The notes: a model not told the origin generated them from the sequence alone. Shown: positions 1 to 6,763, numbered from the stretch's first letter. The stretch is DNA of 9,652 bases from an uncultured Chlamydiaceae bacterium (GCA_945957185.1 CAMFKA010000071.1:1-9652); one strand, 5' to 3'. A program made the numbers and translations.

Positions 1-316
1 AAACGGTGTTAATTTGATCGAGGTTAATCACTTGGTACTCTGTACGGAATTCCGCATTGTTGAAACCGCGAATAGGCAATTTCATGAATGTACGGAATTG
101 ACCCCCTTCGTAACCAGCGCGAGAAACGCAGCCGGAGCGAGCGCCTCTCCCCTTTTGACCGCGACCGCAAGTTTTACCGAGTCCGGAACCTTGTCCGCGA
201 CCGACGCGTTTGCTTCGTGGGTCTGGGCGTGTCCAGTTAAAAAGGTCGTCCATGCGTGTCACGAAAAATTCAGGTCCGAGGGTGATAACGTCCATCTCTT
301 CTGATTCGTTAGTCAT
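1..316 (-). CDS. rplO: 50S ribosomal protein L15, C-terminus cut off by window edge
   Basis: L15 is a late-assembling large-subunit protein whose glycine- and arginine-rich N-terminal part threads into 23S rRNA. About 105 residues are visible. Residues 36-52 read SKRVGRGQGSGLGKTCG and are followed by QKGRGARSG and YEGGQ, the diagnostic L15 N-terminal region. The reading frame runs off the low-coordinate end with no stop, so the C-terminal part lies outside. The chosen ATG (314-316) shares one base with the rpsE stop (TAATG) and has a GAGAGG Shine-Dalgarno six bases upstream. This start gives about 21 residues, several of them acidic, before the region where L15 usually begins (MDDLF..., Met22). 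Internal ATGs at 295 and 253 have no properly spaced ribosome site. L15 normally follows L30 in bacteria, but here it directly follows S5. Identity is secure; the exact start is less so. Confidence 0.93.
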   Translation of the reverse strand, partial: MTNESEEMDVITLGPEFFVTRMDDLFNWTRPDPRSKRVGRGQGSGLGKTCGRGQKGRGARSGCVSRAGYEGGQFRTFMKLPIRGFNNAEFRTEYQVINLDQINTV

Positions 317-837
317 TATGCACCTCTCATAGTTGCAATTTTTTCACGTGTTTTGAGTTGTGAAAGAGCTTTGATGGTAGCGAGTACGAGGTTAATCGGG
401 TTCGCGCTTCCCAGGCTTTTCGCAACGACGTCGGTGTATCCGGCAGCTTCCAAGATAATTCGTGGTTTGGATCCTGCTTTAACCCCTGTACCTACAGGTG
501 CCGGCTTTAAAAGTAAGCGAGCGCCATCGGAGTGCATAAACACTTCGTGTGGTACAGTAGTGCCTTCTTTAGGATATTGTTTCATATCTTTGCGCGCAGC
601 TTCGCCACCCTTGCGGATTGCGTCGGTAAGTTCGTTCGCTTTTGCGAAGCCGATACCGACGGAGCCGTTGCTATCGTGCACAAGGATCAGAGCGGAAAAG
701 CTAAATTTTCTTCCCCCTTTAACCACTTTGGAGCAACGATTGATATGAAGTACCTTTTCGGTGATATCGCTATGCACCTTCTCTTTTTTTGAGCCTTCGC
801 CCTTTTCTCTTTTAGAGCCTTCGGTTTGTTTTGCCAT
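316..837 (-). CDS. rpsE: 30S ribosomal protein S5
   Basis: S5 binds the back of the 30S subunit near the decoding region and the mRNA entry channel and affects translational fidelity. The 173-residue product has the N-terminal double-stranded RNA-binding-like domain (KVVKGGRKFSFSA, residues 37-49) and the C-terminal domain with KSLGSANPIN (140-149). The start is the ATG at 835-837. The same frame stays open to 951, but that upstream part lies across the end of rplR and does not resemble S5. The first 20 residues are charged and hold a near-duplicate, GSKREKGE followed by GSKKEK. The ribosome site is weak (AAGAGAAA, several bases upstream). The gene lies 34 bases after rplR, and its stop overlaps the rplO start by one base. 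Confidence 0.97.
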   Translation of the reverse strand: MAKQTEGSKREKGEGSKKEKVHSDITEKVLHINRCSKVVKGGRKFSFSALILVHDSNGSVGIGFAKANELTDAIRKGGEAARKDMKQYPKEGTTVPHEVFMHSDGARLLLKPAPVGTGVKAGSKPRIILEAAGYTDVVAKSLGSANPINLVLATIKALSQLKTREKIATMRGA

Positions 838-871
838 GTTGATTTCTCTTATGTTATCATGGATCTCGGGG

Positions 872-1246
872 TTAGAAACGCAAGCCGCCGGCGCGCGCTT
901 CGTCAGCAAAAGATGCCAGAGTTCCGTGGTACTTAAAAGGACCACGGTCAAAAACTACCTCGGAGATTCCATTATTTTTGGCGATCGTTGCAATTTCACG
1001 GCCTAACTCTTTCGCAGAATTAACATTTCTGTGATTGAATTCGGTTGTACGATATTTCTTGGAGTTGGTGGAAACAGTTCCGCCGATTGTCACTCCGAGA
1101 TCATCATTAATCAGTTGGGCCATGATGTGTTTATTAGTTTTCACAACACAAAGACGCGGCTTTGTCGCAGTTCCGTGTATGTTTTTACGGACGCGTTGCG
1201 CGCGTTTTTTCTTTAAAATGTGAGTTGTTGTCACTGTATTTGTCAT
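872..1246 (-). CDS. rplR: 50S ribosomal protein L18
   Basis: L18 binds 5S rRNA together with L5 and forms part of the central protuberance. The 124-residue product shows a basic N-terminus (KKKRAQRVRKN), KPRLCVVKTNKH at residues 29-40, VVFDRGPFKYHG at 97-108 and the family ending ADEARAGGLRF. From memory, Chlamydia L18 is about 123 residues and has very similar core motifs. I chose the ATG at 1244-1246 rather than the in-frame GTG at 1250-1252, because that GTG forms part of the Shine-Dalgarno sequence AAGGTG (1250-1255) that serves the ATG. The gene follows rplF by 39 bases. Confidence 0.97.
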   Translation of the reverse strand: MTNTVTTTHILKKKRAQRVRKNIHGTATKPRLCVVKTNKHIMAQLINDDLGVTIGGTVSTNSKKYRTTEFNHRNVNSAKELGREIATIAKNNGISEVVFDRGPFKYHGTLASFADEARAGGLRF

Positions 1247-1285
1247 ATTCACCTTAACGAATAGTGGGCGCAGCTAAGCGCACGA

Positions 1286-1828
1286 TTATTTCTTAGCGGC
1301 AGCCTTACCCGCTTTCTTACGTACATACTCTCCAACGTAACGGATTCCCTTCCCTTGGTAAGGTTCTGGGGGTCTTTTTGAGCGAACGATCGCGCAAAAC
1401 TGTCCGACGAGTTGGTTGTCTGTTCCGGAGACGCTGATGACTGTGTTGTTCGCGACAGCGACTTGCAATCCTTGTGGGATGGCGAGTTTTGTCGGGTGGG
1501 AGACCCCGATTTGTAGATCGAGGTTTTGTCCCTGAACAACGGCTCTGTATCCGACACCGAACATTTCCAGTTGTTTCGTGAAGCCTTTTGTCACACCAAT
1601 GATCATGTTGTCGATCAGCGTTCTGAATAGGCCATGGAAGTTTCCTTTGTCAGCGTGGTCTGCATGAAGGGACACGTTGAGGTGGTCTCCTTCTTTTGTG
1701 ACGACGACGGCAGGGACTAAATCGCGCTGTAAAGAACCTTTGGGTCCTTTAACAACGATTCTTTCTGAAGTAATTTGAACGTCCACTCCTGCAGGTACTG
1801 GAATTGGAAGTTTACCTTTACGTGACAT
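1286..1828 (-). CDS. rplF: 50S ribosomal protein L6
   Basis: L6 sits near the factor-binding site and sarcin-ricin loop of the large subunit, where it stabilises rRNA close to the GTPase-associated region. The 180-residue length is normal for the family. Both duplicated domains are visible: the first begins at SERIVVKGPKG (21-31), the second includes GVGYRA (91-96) and ends with RPPEPYQGKGIRY (152-164) and GEYVRKKAGK (166-175), the family's rRNA-binding C-terminal signature. The ATG at 1826-1828 has a strong AAGGAG site (1836-1841) at suitable spacing. It follows rpsH by 24 bases, in the standard spc gene order. Confidence 0.98.
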   Translation of the reverse strand: MSRKGKLPIPVPAGVDVQITSERIVVKGPKGSLQRDLVPAVVVTKEGDHLNVSLHADHADKGNFHGLFRTLIDNMIIGVTKGFTKQLEMFGVGYRAVVQGQNLDLQIGVSHPTKLAIPQGLQVAVANNTVISVSGTDNQLVGQFCAIVRSKRPPEPYQGKGIRYVGEYVRKKAGKAAAKK

Positions 1829-1852
1829 GATTCTGCTCCTTTATCAACGTCA

Positions 1853-2254
1853 TTACCATACTAAGCAAAGAAGTTCTCCGCCAATCTGACGCTTTCTTGC
1901 TTCTGGGCCTGCCAACACACCTTGGGATGTGGATAGGATAGACAAGCCTAATCCGCCGTAGTATGTTGGGATTTCGGTAACGCCAACATAACGTCTGAGT
2001 CCTGGTTTAGAAACTCTCTTGATGCCTTGGATGACGGATTTGCGTCCTCCGACATATTTCAAGAAAATTCTAATTGTTCCGCGTTGATTTGTATCCATTT
2101 TTACGAGGTAGTCTTCAACGAGGCCTTGAGTTTTCAAAATTTCTACGATGCTCAGTTTAACTTTGCTCCAGGTAACATCGACGAAGCGATGTTCAGCCTT
2201 AATCGCATTGCGAATCATCGTGAGAAAATCTGCGATTGGATCGCTACTAGCCAT
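1853..2254 (-). CDS. rpsH: 30S ribosomal protein S8
   Basis: S8 binds the central domain of 16S rRNA (helix 21) and is a key early assembly protein; in E. coli it also represses the spc operon by binding its mRNA. The 133-residue product has the expected N-terminus (DPIADFLTMIRNA, residues 5-17), RVSKPGLRRYV (80-90), STSQGVLAGPEA (108-119) and the terminal GGELLCLVW (125-133), which I recall as identical to Chlamydia S8. The ATG at 2252-2254 has a clear AAGGAG upstream. S14 (rpsN), which lies between L5 and S8 in most bacteria, is absent: only 17 bases separate rplE and rpsH. Whether S8 autoregulates here cannot be read from the sequence. Confidence 0.98.
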   Translation of the reverse strand: MASSDPIADFLTMIRNAIKAEHRFVDVTWSKVKLSIVEILKTQGLVEDYLVKMDTNQRGTIRIFLKYVGGRKSVIQGIKRVSKPGLRRYVGVTEIPTYYGGLGLSILSTSQGVLAGPEARKRQIGGELLCLVW

Positions 2255-2271
2255 GAGTTTACTCCTTTCTC

Positions 2272-2829
2272 TTAAGCGGTGACCGCGACGGGTAAGTTTT
2301 TAAATGGGCAGCCGAGCAACCGAAGTAATTCGATGCATTCTTCATCGGATTTAGCTGACGTCACGAAAGTGATGTTCATCCCTTGAGTCTTTTTCACTTG
2401 GTCGAGGTTGACTTCAGGGAACACTTGTTGGTCGTTAAGTCCGAGGCTATAGTTTCCTTTGCCATCCCCTTTTGTGTTAAAGCCACGGAAGTCTGGGATG
2501 CGAGGGGCTACGATATTAATAAAGCGGTCGAGGAATTCGTACATACGGATGCCTCGGAGTGTCACTTTAGCACCGGAGGTCTGGCCTTCGCGGAGTTTAA
2601 AGTTAGACACGGCTTTGCGAGCCTTTGTGATGATAGGCTTTTGTCCTGAGAGAACACCAAGTTCTTCAACACACGCTTGCAAAGCGTTTTTGTCTTTAGA
2701 AGCCTCAGCGAGTCCCATGCTGATGACGATTTTGTCAAGAGAAGGGATTTGCATGATGTTTTGGTAACCGAACTTCTTATGGAGTTCTGGTTTTACCACT
2801 TCTAGATATCGTTTTTTTAGTCTAGACAT
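2272..2829 (-). CDS. rplE: 50S ribosomal protein L5
   Basis: L5 carries 5S rRNA into the central protuberance with L18 and touches the P-site tRNA. The 185-residue product has DKIVISMGLAEASKDKN (32-48), SGQKPIITKAR (61-71), KLREGQTSGAKVTLRG (78-93), DFRGF (113-117) and GNYSLGLNDQQVFPEV (125-140), all typical L5 blocks. I start it at the ATG 2827-2829 (MSRLKKRYLE), which matches the Chlamydia L5 N-terminus as I recall it. An in-frame TTG three codons earlier (2836-2838) is less likely. The ribosome site is weak (GAAAG very near the start, AGAG further up). It follows rplX by 27 bases. Confidence 0.97.
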   Translation of the reverse strand: MSRLKKRYLEVVKPELHKKFGYQNIMQIPSLDKIVISMGLAEASKDKNALQACVEELGVLSGQKPIITKARKAVSNFKLREGQTSGAKVTLRGIRMYEFLDRFINIVAPRIPDFRGFNTKGDGKGNYSLGLNDQQVFPEVNLDQVKKTQGMNITFVTSAKSDEECIELLRLLGCPFKNLPVAVTA

Positions 2830-2856
2830 TTCTTTCAACTCTAATAGTTGTGATTA

Positions 2857-3198
2857 TTACTTTACTGAGCGGTAAACGACGTCATTTTGACCATCGTTAT
2901 AATAGAGCTCACGTTTACCTTCAGCATTTGTTCGTACACGAACTTTCACTGGCTTTTGTTCGTCAATGCATAATCTTACGTTAGAGAGAGCAATCGGTCT
3001 TTCGATTTCCAGGATTTGGCCGGGGGCGTTCTGGGTTCTCTTTACGTGTTTTTTGCAAATGTTAACACCTTGGATGGTGACTCTTGAATCTGAACGAGAC
3101 AAGACTGTACCAATTTGTCCACGGTAGTTCCCGCTGGTGACAAATACTTTGTCGCCTTTGCGGATAAATTTATTATGTTTTTCTTTTGTATCTTTCAT
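2857..3198 (-). CDS. rplX: 50S ribosomal protein L24
   Basis: L24 is an assembly-initiator protein that binds the 5' domain of 23S rRNA and ends up near the polypeptide exit. The 113-residue product holds the KOW motif in its first 40 residues (KFIRKGDKVFVTSGNYRGQI, residues 10-29), then GVNICKKHVKRTQ and the IERPIALSNVRL block (65-76) typical of bacterial L24. The ATG at 3196-3198 is preceded by a modest GAGG site that overlaps the end of the short gap after rplN. The gene lies 12 bases after the rplN stop, consistent with co-translation. Length is in line with Chlamydia L24 as I remember it (about 111 residues). Confidence 0.97.
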   Translation of the reverse strand: MKDTKEKHNKFIRKGDKVFVTSGNYRGQIGTVLSRSDSRVTIQGVNICKKHVKRTQNAPGQILEIERPIALSNVRLCIDEQKPVKVRVRTNAEGKRELYYNDGQNDVVYRSVK

Positions 3199-3210
3199 GT
3201 TGCCTCGGAA

Positions 3211-3579
3211 TTATATCACTTCGGGAGCCAATGATGCGATTTTCAAGAAACCGCGATCACGAACTTCACGAGCAACGGGTCCTAGGATACGAGTACCTCT
3301 AGGGTTAAGTTTATCGTCAATCAGCGCACAGCTGTTGGTATCGAAACGCAGTTTGCTACCATCGCCGCGACGGATGTAGTACTTTTGTCGCACGATAACC
3401 GCTTTTACGACGTCCCCTTTTTTGACGCTTCCATCTGGTGCTGCTTCTTTTACGGAGCAGACGATGACATCACCGACGTAGGCATAGCGACGACGGGAGC
3501 CTTTAAGGACTTTAATGACCTTCACCCGTTTAGCGCCTGTATTGTCAGCGACTAGAAGCTCGCTTTCTTGTTGTAACAT
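3211..3579 (-). CDS. rplN: 50S ribosomal protein L14
   Basis: L14 lies at the subunit interface, contacts 16S rRNA helix 14 and forms intersubunit bridges with L19 nearby. The product is exactly the family's usual 122 residues and carries VADNTGAKRVKV (10-21), GSRRRYAYVGDVIV (27-40), VKKGDVVKAVIVR (52-64), GDGSKLRFD (72-80) and GTRILGPVARE (95-105), ending SLAPEVI. The open frame extends 36 codons further upstream from a TTG, but that part shows no L14 similarity and the ATG at 3577-3579 gives the canonical protein. A GGAGA site lies about nine bases upstream. The 130-base leader before this gene contains two hairpins and sits at the position of the E. coli spc promoter. Confidence 0.98.
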   Translation of the reverse strand: MLQQESELLVADNTGAKRVKVIKVLKGSRRRYAYVGDVIVCSVKEAAPDGSVKKGDVVKAVIVRQKYYIRRGDGSKLRFDTNSCALIDDKLNPRGTRILGPVAREVRDRGFLKIASLAPEVI

Positions 3580-3709
3580 ACGATTAGGTCTCCGATTCTT
3601 TATCGCCGCATCGGTTGGGATGCGGTGTATTTCTACTCCTGAATCACGTAAGCGATGCAGGGAAATTAATATTTTTGGTCTGAGCAACTGGTTAGAGTTG
3701 CCCAGTGTA
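3580..3709 (-). other. Non-coding rpsQ-rplN gap with two hairpins
   Basis: This is the longest gap inside the ribosomal cluster. Read on the minus strand, the transcript would fold a nine-base-pair stem with one G-U pair (arms 3696-3704 and 3681-3689, six-base loop) six nucleotides after the rpsQ stop. A second, perfect seven-base-pair stem follows (CCGCATC at 3619-3625 pairing with GATGCGG at 3606-3612, six-base loop). Neither is followed by a U run, so neither is a classical intrinsic terminator. I found no promoter with good -35 and -10 boxes. In E. coli this junction separates the S10 and spc operons. A processing site, attenuator or protein-binding leader are possible roles, all inferred. 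Confidence 0.6.
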
Positions 3710-3955
3710 TTAAGCTACAACCAGCCAGCGCTTCAATTTGGAGAGCGGTCTAGTTTCCATAACTTCTACGACGTCTCCGATTTGGAGAGGGCGGAGTTCG
3801 TTATGCGCGTAGAGCTTTTGTCTGCGTGTGATCACTTTACCGTACTGTGGGTGGCGGTAAGTTGTTTCCACTTTTACAACGACTGTTTTGTCCATTTTAT
3901 TGGAGATTACAGTTCCTTTTTTCGTTTTACGAGAAGGTCTTGTCTCTGTCGTCAT
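3710..3955 (-). CDS. rpsQ: 30S ribosomal protein S17
   Basis: S17 is a primary 16S rRNA-binding protein of the OB-fold class that organises the 5' domain of the small subunit. The 81-residue product has GTVISNKMDKTVVVKVE (14-30), the family's N-terminal signature, then HPQYGKVITRRQKLYAHNE (35-53) and GDVVEVMETRPLSKLKRW (60-77), the C-terminal signature. The ATG is at 3953-3955. Only two bases separate it from the rpmC stop, so translational coupling to L29 is likely. It is the last gene of the S10-like half, before the 130-base hairpin-bearing gap. Confidence 0.97.
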   Translation of the reverse strand: MTTETRPSRKTKKGTVISNKMDKTVVVKVETTYRHPQYGKVITRRQKLYAHNELRPLQIGDVVEVMETRPLSKLKRWLVVA

Positions 3956-3957
3956 AA

Positions 3958-4173
3958 TTATACTCCGCTCGTTTGTTTTGCGGATTGCTTTTCGTTGAGG
4001 ACAGTCAGCAATCTTGCAATGTCTTTTCTTGTTTGGCGCACGAGGTGGGGTTTATCCAACTTATGGGCTGTTTTAAAAGTATTGATCAGGTCGAAAAGAG
4101 CGCGGCGTTTCTCGGCGACGAGGGCTTTAAGCTCTTCTACAGATTGATCTCTAAGGTCTTGTGCTTTCAACAT
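3958..4173 (-). CDS. rpmC: 50S ribosomal protein L29
   Basis: L29 is a small two-helix protein beside L23 at the nascent-chain exit, near the docking area for trigger factor and SRP. The 71-residue product begins MLKAQDLRDQSVEELKALV, the usual first helix, and the second helix holds PHLVRQTRKDIARLLTVLNEK (42-62), matching the family's R-K-DIAR-LTVLNE signature. The ATG at 4171-4173 lies 11 bases past the rplP stop. Length agrees with Chlamydia L29 as recalled (about 72 residues); a short polar tail follows the second helix. Confidence 0.96.
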   Translation of the reverse strand: MLKAQDLRDQSVEELKALVAEKRRALFDLINTFKTAHKLDKPHLVRQTRKDIARLLTVLNEKQSAKQTSGV

Positions 4174-4184
4174 AGCGGTTATCC

Positions 4185-4604
4185 TTAAACTTGTTCAACG
4201 CGTTCTACGAAGCGTGTTTTTAATCCGATCTTTGCGGCCGCTCTTCGTAGAGCGTTTTGTGCGAGATCTCTAGAAACGTTAGCCACTTCAAAGAGGATAC
4301 GTCCTGGTCGAACTACGGCGACCCAGTGATCGAGACCGCCCTTCCCTTTACCCATACGAACCTCTGCAGGTTTTTTTGTAATCGGTTTATCGGGGAAGAT
4401 TCGGATCCATACTTTACCGCGACGTTGGAAGTAGCGGTTGATGGATACGCGCATCGATTCGATTTGTTTGTTGGTGATCCAGCCCCTTTCTAGGACTTGG
4501 ATTCCGTATTCGCCGAAGTGAACAAATGTGGCGCCTTTGCTGATACCAGAGAAGCTGCCTTTTTGCATTTTTCGGTGTTTAGTTCTTTTGGGCATTAGGG
4601 CCAT
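4185..4604 (-). CDS. rplP: 50S ribosomal protein L16
   Basis: L16 is a late-assembly protein near the A-site tRNA elbow and the peptidyl transferase centre. The 139-residue product contains MPKRTKHRKMQKG near the start, GKVWIRIFPDKPITKKPAE (63-81), RMGKGKGGLDHWVAVVRPG (83-101) and ILFEVANV (103-110). The arginine in RMGKGKG is the position that is hydroxylated in E. coli L16. I chose the ATG at 4602-4604 (MALMPKR), because an AGGAGGGAG site is correctly spaced for it inside the end of rpsC; the ATG three codons later is the alternative. Only two bases separate it from the rpsC stop, suggesting coupling. Confidence 0.98.
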   Translation of the reverse strand: MALMPKRTKHRKMQKGSFSGISKGATFVHFGEYGIQVLERGWITNKQIESMRVSINRYFQRRGKVWIRIFPDKPITKKPAEVRMGKGKGGLDHWVAVVRPGRILFEVANVSRDLAQNALRRAAAKIGLKTRFVERVEQV

Positions 4605-4606
4605 AA

Positions 4607-5254
4607 TTATGCTCCCTCCTTGCTTGTGTGGACATCATCACCGCGGTAGATCCACACTTTTACTCCGATGCTTCCGTAAGTTGTTTCGGCTCTGCCGTGA
4701 GCGTAGTCGATATCGGCACGGAGTGTATGGAGAGGAGTGCTCCCCTCTTTGTACCACTCGGTACGTGCGATTTCGGCGCCGCCGAGGCGTCCGGAGCATT
4801 GGACTTTAATTCCGAGCGCGCCAGCGTCTGTCGAGGATTGCATCGCTTTTTTCATGGCTCTGCGGAAGGGGATCCTTCTTTCGAGTTGTTTTGCGATACC
4901 ATCGGCAACGACTTTAGCGTCGAGGTCGGGTCTTTTAATTTCTTCTACTTCAACCCACACTTCTTTCCCTGTCAATTTGGACAGTTCGGCTTTGAGGTTG
5001 TCGATTTCTGCGCCTTTTTTCCCGATAACAGTACCTGGGCGTGCGGTGCAGATAGTCACTTCCACTTTTTCGCTCATGCGGCGGATTTTAATTTGCGAAG
5101 TGCCTTGGCAAATTGTTTTCTTCATGAGTGTGTCACGAATGAGTTGGTCTTCGATAAGAAGGGGTCCGAACTCTTTTTTATTCGCGAACCACTTGGAGCG
5201 CCAGTTGCGGTTACGGATGAGGCGCAGTCCTACTGGATTTGCTTTTTGTCCCAT
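4607..5254 (-). CDS. rpsC: 30S ribosomal protein S3
   Basis: S3 forms part of the mRNA entry channel in the 30S head and contributes to the ribosome's mRNA-unwinding activity. The 215-residue product has the N-terminal MGQKANPVGLRLI signature, a type II KH domain whose GXXG loop is GKKG (78-81), and the basic patch FRRAMKKAMQ (130-139); the equivalents of E. coli Arg131, Arg132 and Lys135 are all present. The C-terminal signature LRADIDYAHGRAETTYG lies at 178-194. The ATG at 5252-5254 has a strong AAGGAG whose bases run into the rplV stop; the gap to rplV is three bases. It is slightly shorter than I recall for Chlamydia S3 (about 224), through the C-terminal tail. Confidence 0.98.
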   Translation of the reverse strand: MGQKANPVGLRLIRNRNWRSKWFANKKEFGPLLIEDQLIRDTLMKKTICQGTSQIKIRRMSEKVEVTICTARPGTVIGKKGAEIDNLKAELSKLTGKEVWVEVEEIKRPDLDAKVVADGIAKQLERRIPFRRAMKKAMQSSTDAGALGIKVQCSGRLGGAEIARTEWYKEGSTPLHTLRADIDYAHGRAETTYGSIGVKVWIYRGDDVHTSKEGA

Positions 5255-5257
5255 TGA

Positions 5258-5599
5258 TTACTCCTTGGCTTCGCCGACGATCACTGTGAAGTGACTGGTT
5301 CTTTTTATAATAGGGTGACGTCCCCCTTTATTTTTCGGCTTGGCGCGTTTAAGTCTTGGGCCTTCATCCACGCGCACTTCGACTACTTTCAGGTTTTCGC
5401 GGCGCGCATCGAATTGTGTTTCTGCGTTCGCGATAGCGCTATCCAACGTCTTTTTCAAGAGGCGTCCGCCTTTTAGGCTGCTAAAAGCGAGTTGGACGCC
5501 CGCAGTCAGCACGGGAAGCCCCCGTATAAGTCCAGCAGCGAGTCTAGCTTTTCTTGGGCTAATTCTCACGTACTTTGTAATTGCAATTGCTTCATTCAT
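5258..5599 (-). CDS. rplV: 50S ribosomal protein L22
   Basis: L22 binds all domains of 23S rRNA; its long beta-hairpin lines the nascent-chain tunnel beside L4, at a known site of macrolide-resistance mutations. The 113-residue product has YVRISPRKARL (10-20), the SAIANAE helix (54-60) and the hairpin region PRLKRAKPKNKGGRHPIIKR (81-100) followed by TSHFTVIV. No insertion or duplication of the hairpin is visible. The ATG is at 5597-5599 with an AAGG ribosome site that overlaps the end of rpsS; the gap between the genes is 12 bases. Confidence 0.98.
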   Translation of the reverse strand: MNEAIAITKYVRISPRKARLAAGLIRGLPVLTAGVQLAFSSLKGGRLLKKTLDSAIANAETQFDARRENLKVVEVRVDEGPRLKRAKPKNKGGRHPIIKRTSHFTVIVGEAKE

Positions 5600-5611
5600 T
5601 TTTAGGAACCT

Positions 5612-5875
5612 TTATTTTTTTACGGGGTGTCCCTTGAATTGTCTTGTGGGAGAGAATTCGCCGAGTCTGTGACCGATCATATTTTCGGTGACGAATACGG
5701 AGAGGAATTTTTTCCCATTATGCACTTCAAAAGTGTGTCCGATCATATCTGGAATGATCATCGAGCGTCGGGACCAAGTTTTAATCGGTTTTTTTGTTGA
5801 GGCACTATTTTGATCCACTACTTTTTTGAGTAGGTGATGGTCAACAAATGGCCCTTTTTTTAGTGATCTTGCCAT
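5612..5875 (-). CDS. rpsS: 30S ribosomal protein S19
   Basis: S19 lies in the 30S head, pairs with S13 and contacts the A-site finger of 23S rRNA. The 87-residue product starts MARSLKKGPFVDHHLLKKV and contains the family signature IKTWSRRSMIIPDMIGHTF (31-49) and MIGHRLGEFSPTRQFKGH (66-83). The ATG at 5873-5875 lies two bases after the rplB stop with a GAAGAA-type ribosome site. Length matches the family, about 88 in Chlamydia as recalled. Nothing unusual. Confidence 0.98.
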   Translation of the reverse strand: MARSLKKGPFVDHHLLKKVVDQNSASTKKPIKTWSRRSMIIPDMIGHTFEVHNGKKFLSVFVTENMIGHRLGEFSPTRQFKGHPVKK

Positions 5876-5877
5876 AG

Positions 5878-6723
5878 TTATTTCTTCCTTCGATCCTTGA
5901 CGATGAACTTATTAGATTTCTTTTTGGACCTTGTACGGAGTCCTCTAGTAAACTGAGCCCATGGGGTTTGAGGGATATTACCCTTGTTTTTCCCCTCTCC
6001 TCCCCCGTGTGGGTGGTCGACAGGGTTCATGGCGGTACCGCGGACAGTAGGTCTGATCCCTTTCCAGCGATTTCTTCCTGCTTTTCCTTCGACACGTAGG
6101 TTGTGTTCGGAGTTAGAGACAGTACCGAAAGTTGCTTTGCAGGTTTCGTTTACTTGGCGAACTTCACCTGAAGGCATACGGAGTGTTGCGTAGCCGCCAC
6201 TGCGAGCCATTAACTGAGCAAACTGTCCTGCGGAGCGGACGAGTTGAGCGCCGCGGCCTGGAACGAGTTCGATGTTATGGACGGTGGATCCGACTGGCAT
6301 GTGTTTAAGTTGCATGCAGCATCCGACGCTGAAGGGTGGTTCAGCTGAGGTTTTTACAGTGTCGCCCTTTTTGAGTCCGTGAGGAGCGATGATGTAACGT
6401 TTTTCTCCGTCTGCGTAGTTAAGCAGAGCGATGTAAGCGGAACGGTTAGGATCATACTCGATCGAAGCGACTTTTGCAGGGATATTTTCTTTATCTCTTT
6501 TGAAGTCGATAACGCGGTAGTGACGCTTGTGTCCTCCCCCTTTATGACGGCATGTGATATGGCCCATGTTATTGCGGCCGTTCGTGCGTTTTTTCGTCAG
6601 AAGTAACGATTTAGTAGGTTTTACGGTTGCACGAGTTGTATCATTAGCACGTGTCAGTGTTTCGTTCATCGGAAGGATCAACTGACGTGTTCCGGGAGTT
6701 CTGGGTCTGAATTTTTTTAACAT
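5878..6723 (-). CDS. rplB: 50S ribosomal protein L2
   Basis: L2 is one of the most conserved large-subunit proteins. It is needed for subunit association and peptidyl transferase function and binds 23S rRNA near the catalytic centre. The 281-residue product has GHITCRHKGGGHKRHYR (54-70), YDPNRSAYIALLNYADGEKR (90-109), LVRSAGQFAQLMARSGGYA (161-179) and the diagnostic RPTVRGTAMNPVDHPHGGGE (224-243). These histidines are the ones implicated in function by family knowledge. The start at ATG 6721-6723 (MLKKFRPRTPGTRQL) is preceded by GAGG about ten bases upstream. The first 50 residues are the most variable and basic part. A 40-base gap separates it from rplW. Confidence 0.99.
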   Translation of the reverse strand: MLKKFRPRTPGTRQLILPMNETLTRANDTTRATVKPTKSLLLTKKRTNGRNNMGHITCRHKGGGHKRHYRVIDFKRDKENIPAKVASIEYDPNRSAYIALLNYADGEKRYIIAPHGLKKGDTVKTSAEPPFSVGCCMQLKHMPVGSTVHNIELVPGRGAQLVRSAGQFAQLMARSGGYATLRMPSGEVRQVNETCKATFGTVSNSEHNLRVEGKAGRNRWKGIRPTVRGTAMNPVDHPHGGGEGKNKGNIPQTPWAQFTRGLRTRSKKKSNKFIVKDRRKK

Positions 6724-6763
6724 TTTACAATTGCCTCAATTCTTGACGCTTAATATTACTGAC

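Noticed and set aside
14..304. Plus-strand open frame at the left edge
   Set aside because: The minus strand here encodes a clear L15 N-terminal region, so the plus frame is its shadow.
838..951. Upstream extension of S5 to an earlier in-frame start
   Set aside because: The added residues read across the end of rplR and the gap, and do not resemble S5. The ATG at 837 gives the normal family start.
1249..1557. Minus-strand open frame inside rplF
   Set aside because: It lies in another frame within the certain L6 gene and its Ser/Arg-rich product has no recognisable features.
3580..3687. TTG-started extension of L14
   Set aside because: It would make L14 36 residues longer than its constant 122-residue length, and the extra part runs through the hairpin-bearing gap.
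3606..3704. Rho-independent terminator between rpsQ and rplN
   Set aside because: Both stems lack a downstream U run on the transcribed strand, and stopping here would silence the essential downstream half, for which no clear separate promoter is visible.
3515..4147. Long plus-strand open frame (210 codons) across rplN, rpsQ and rpmC
   Set aside because: It is antisense to three certain ribosomal genes and resembles no known family. It also spans gene boundaries in a way expected of a shadow frame.
4628..5257. Plus-strand open frame (209 codons) opposite rpsC, and an overlapping one at 4737-5294
   Set aside because: Both are antisense to the whole of S3. Their Cys/Phe/His- or Ser-rich composition is typical of reverse-strand reading of a basic protein gene.
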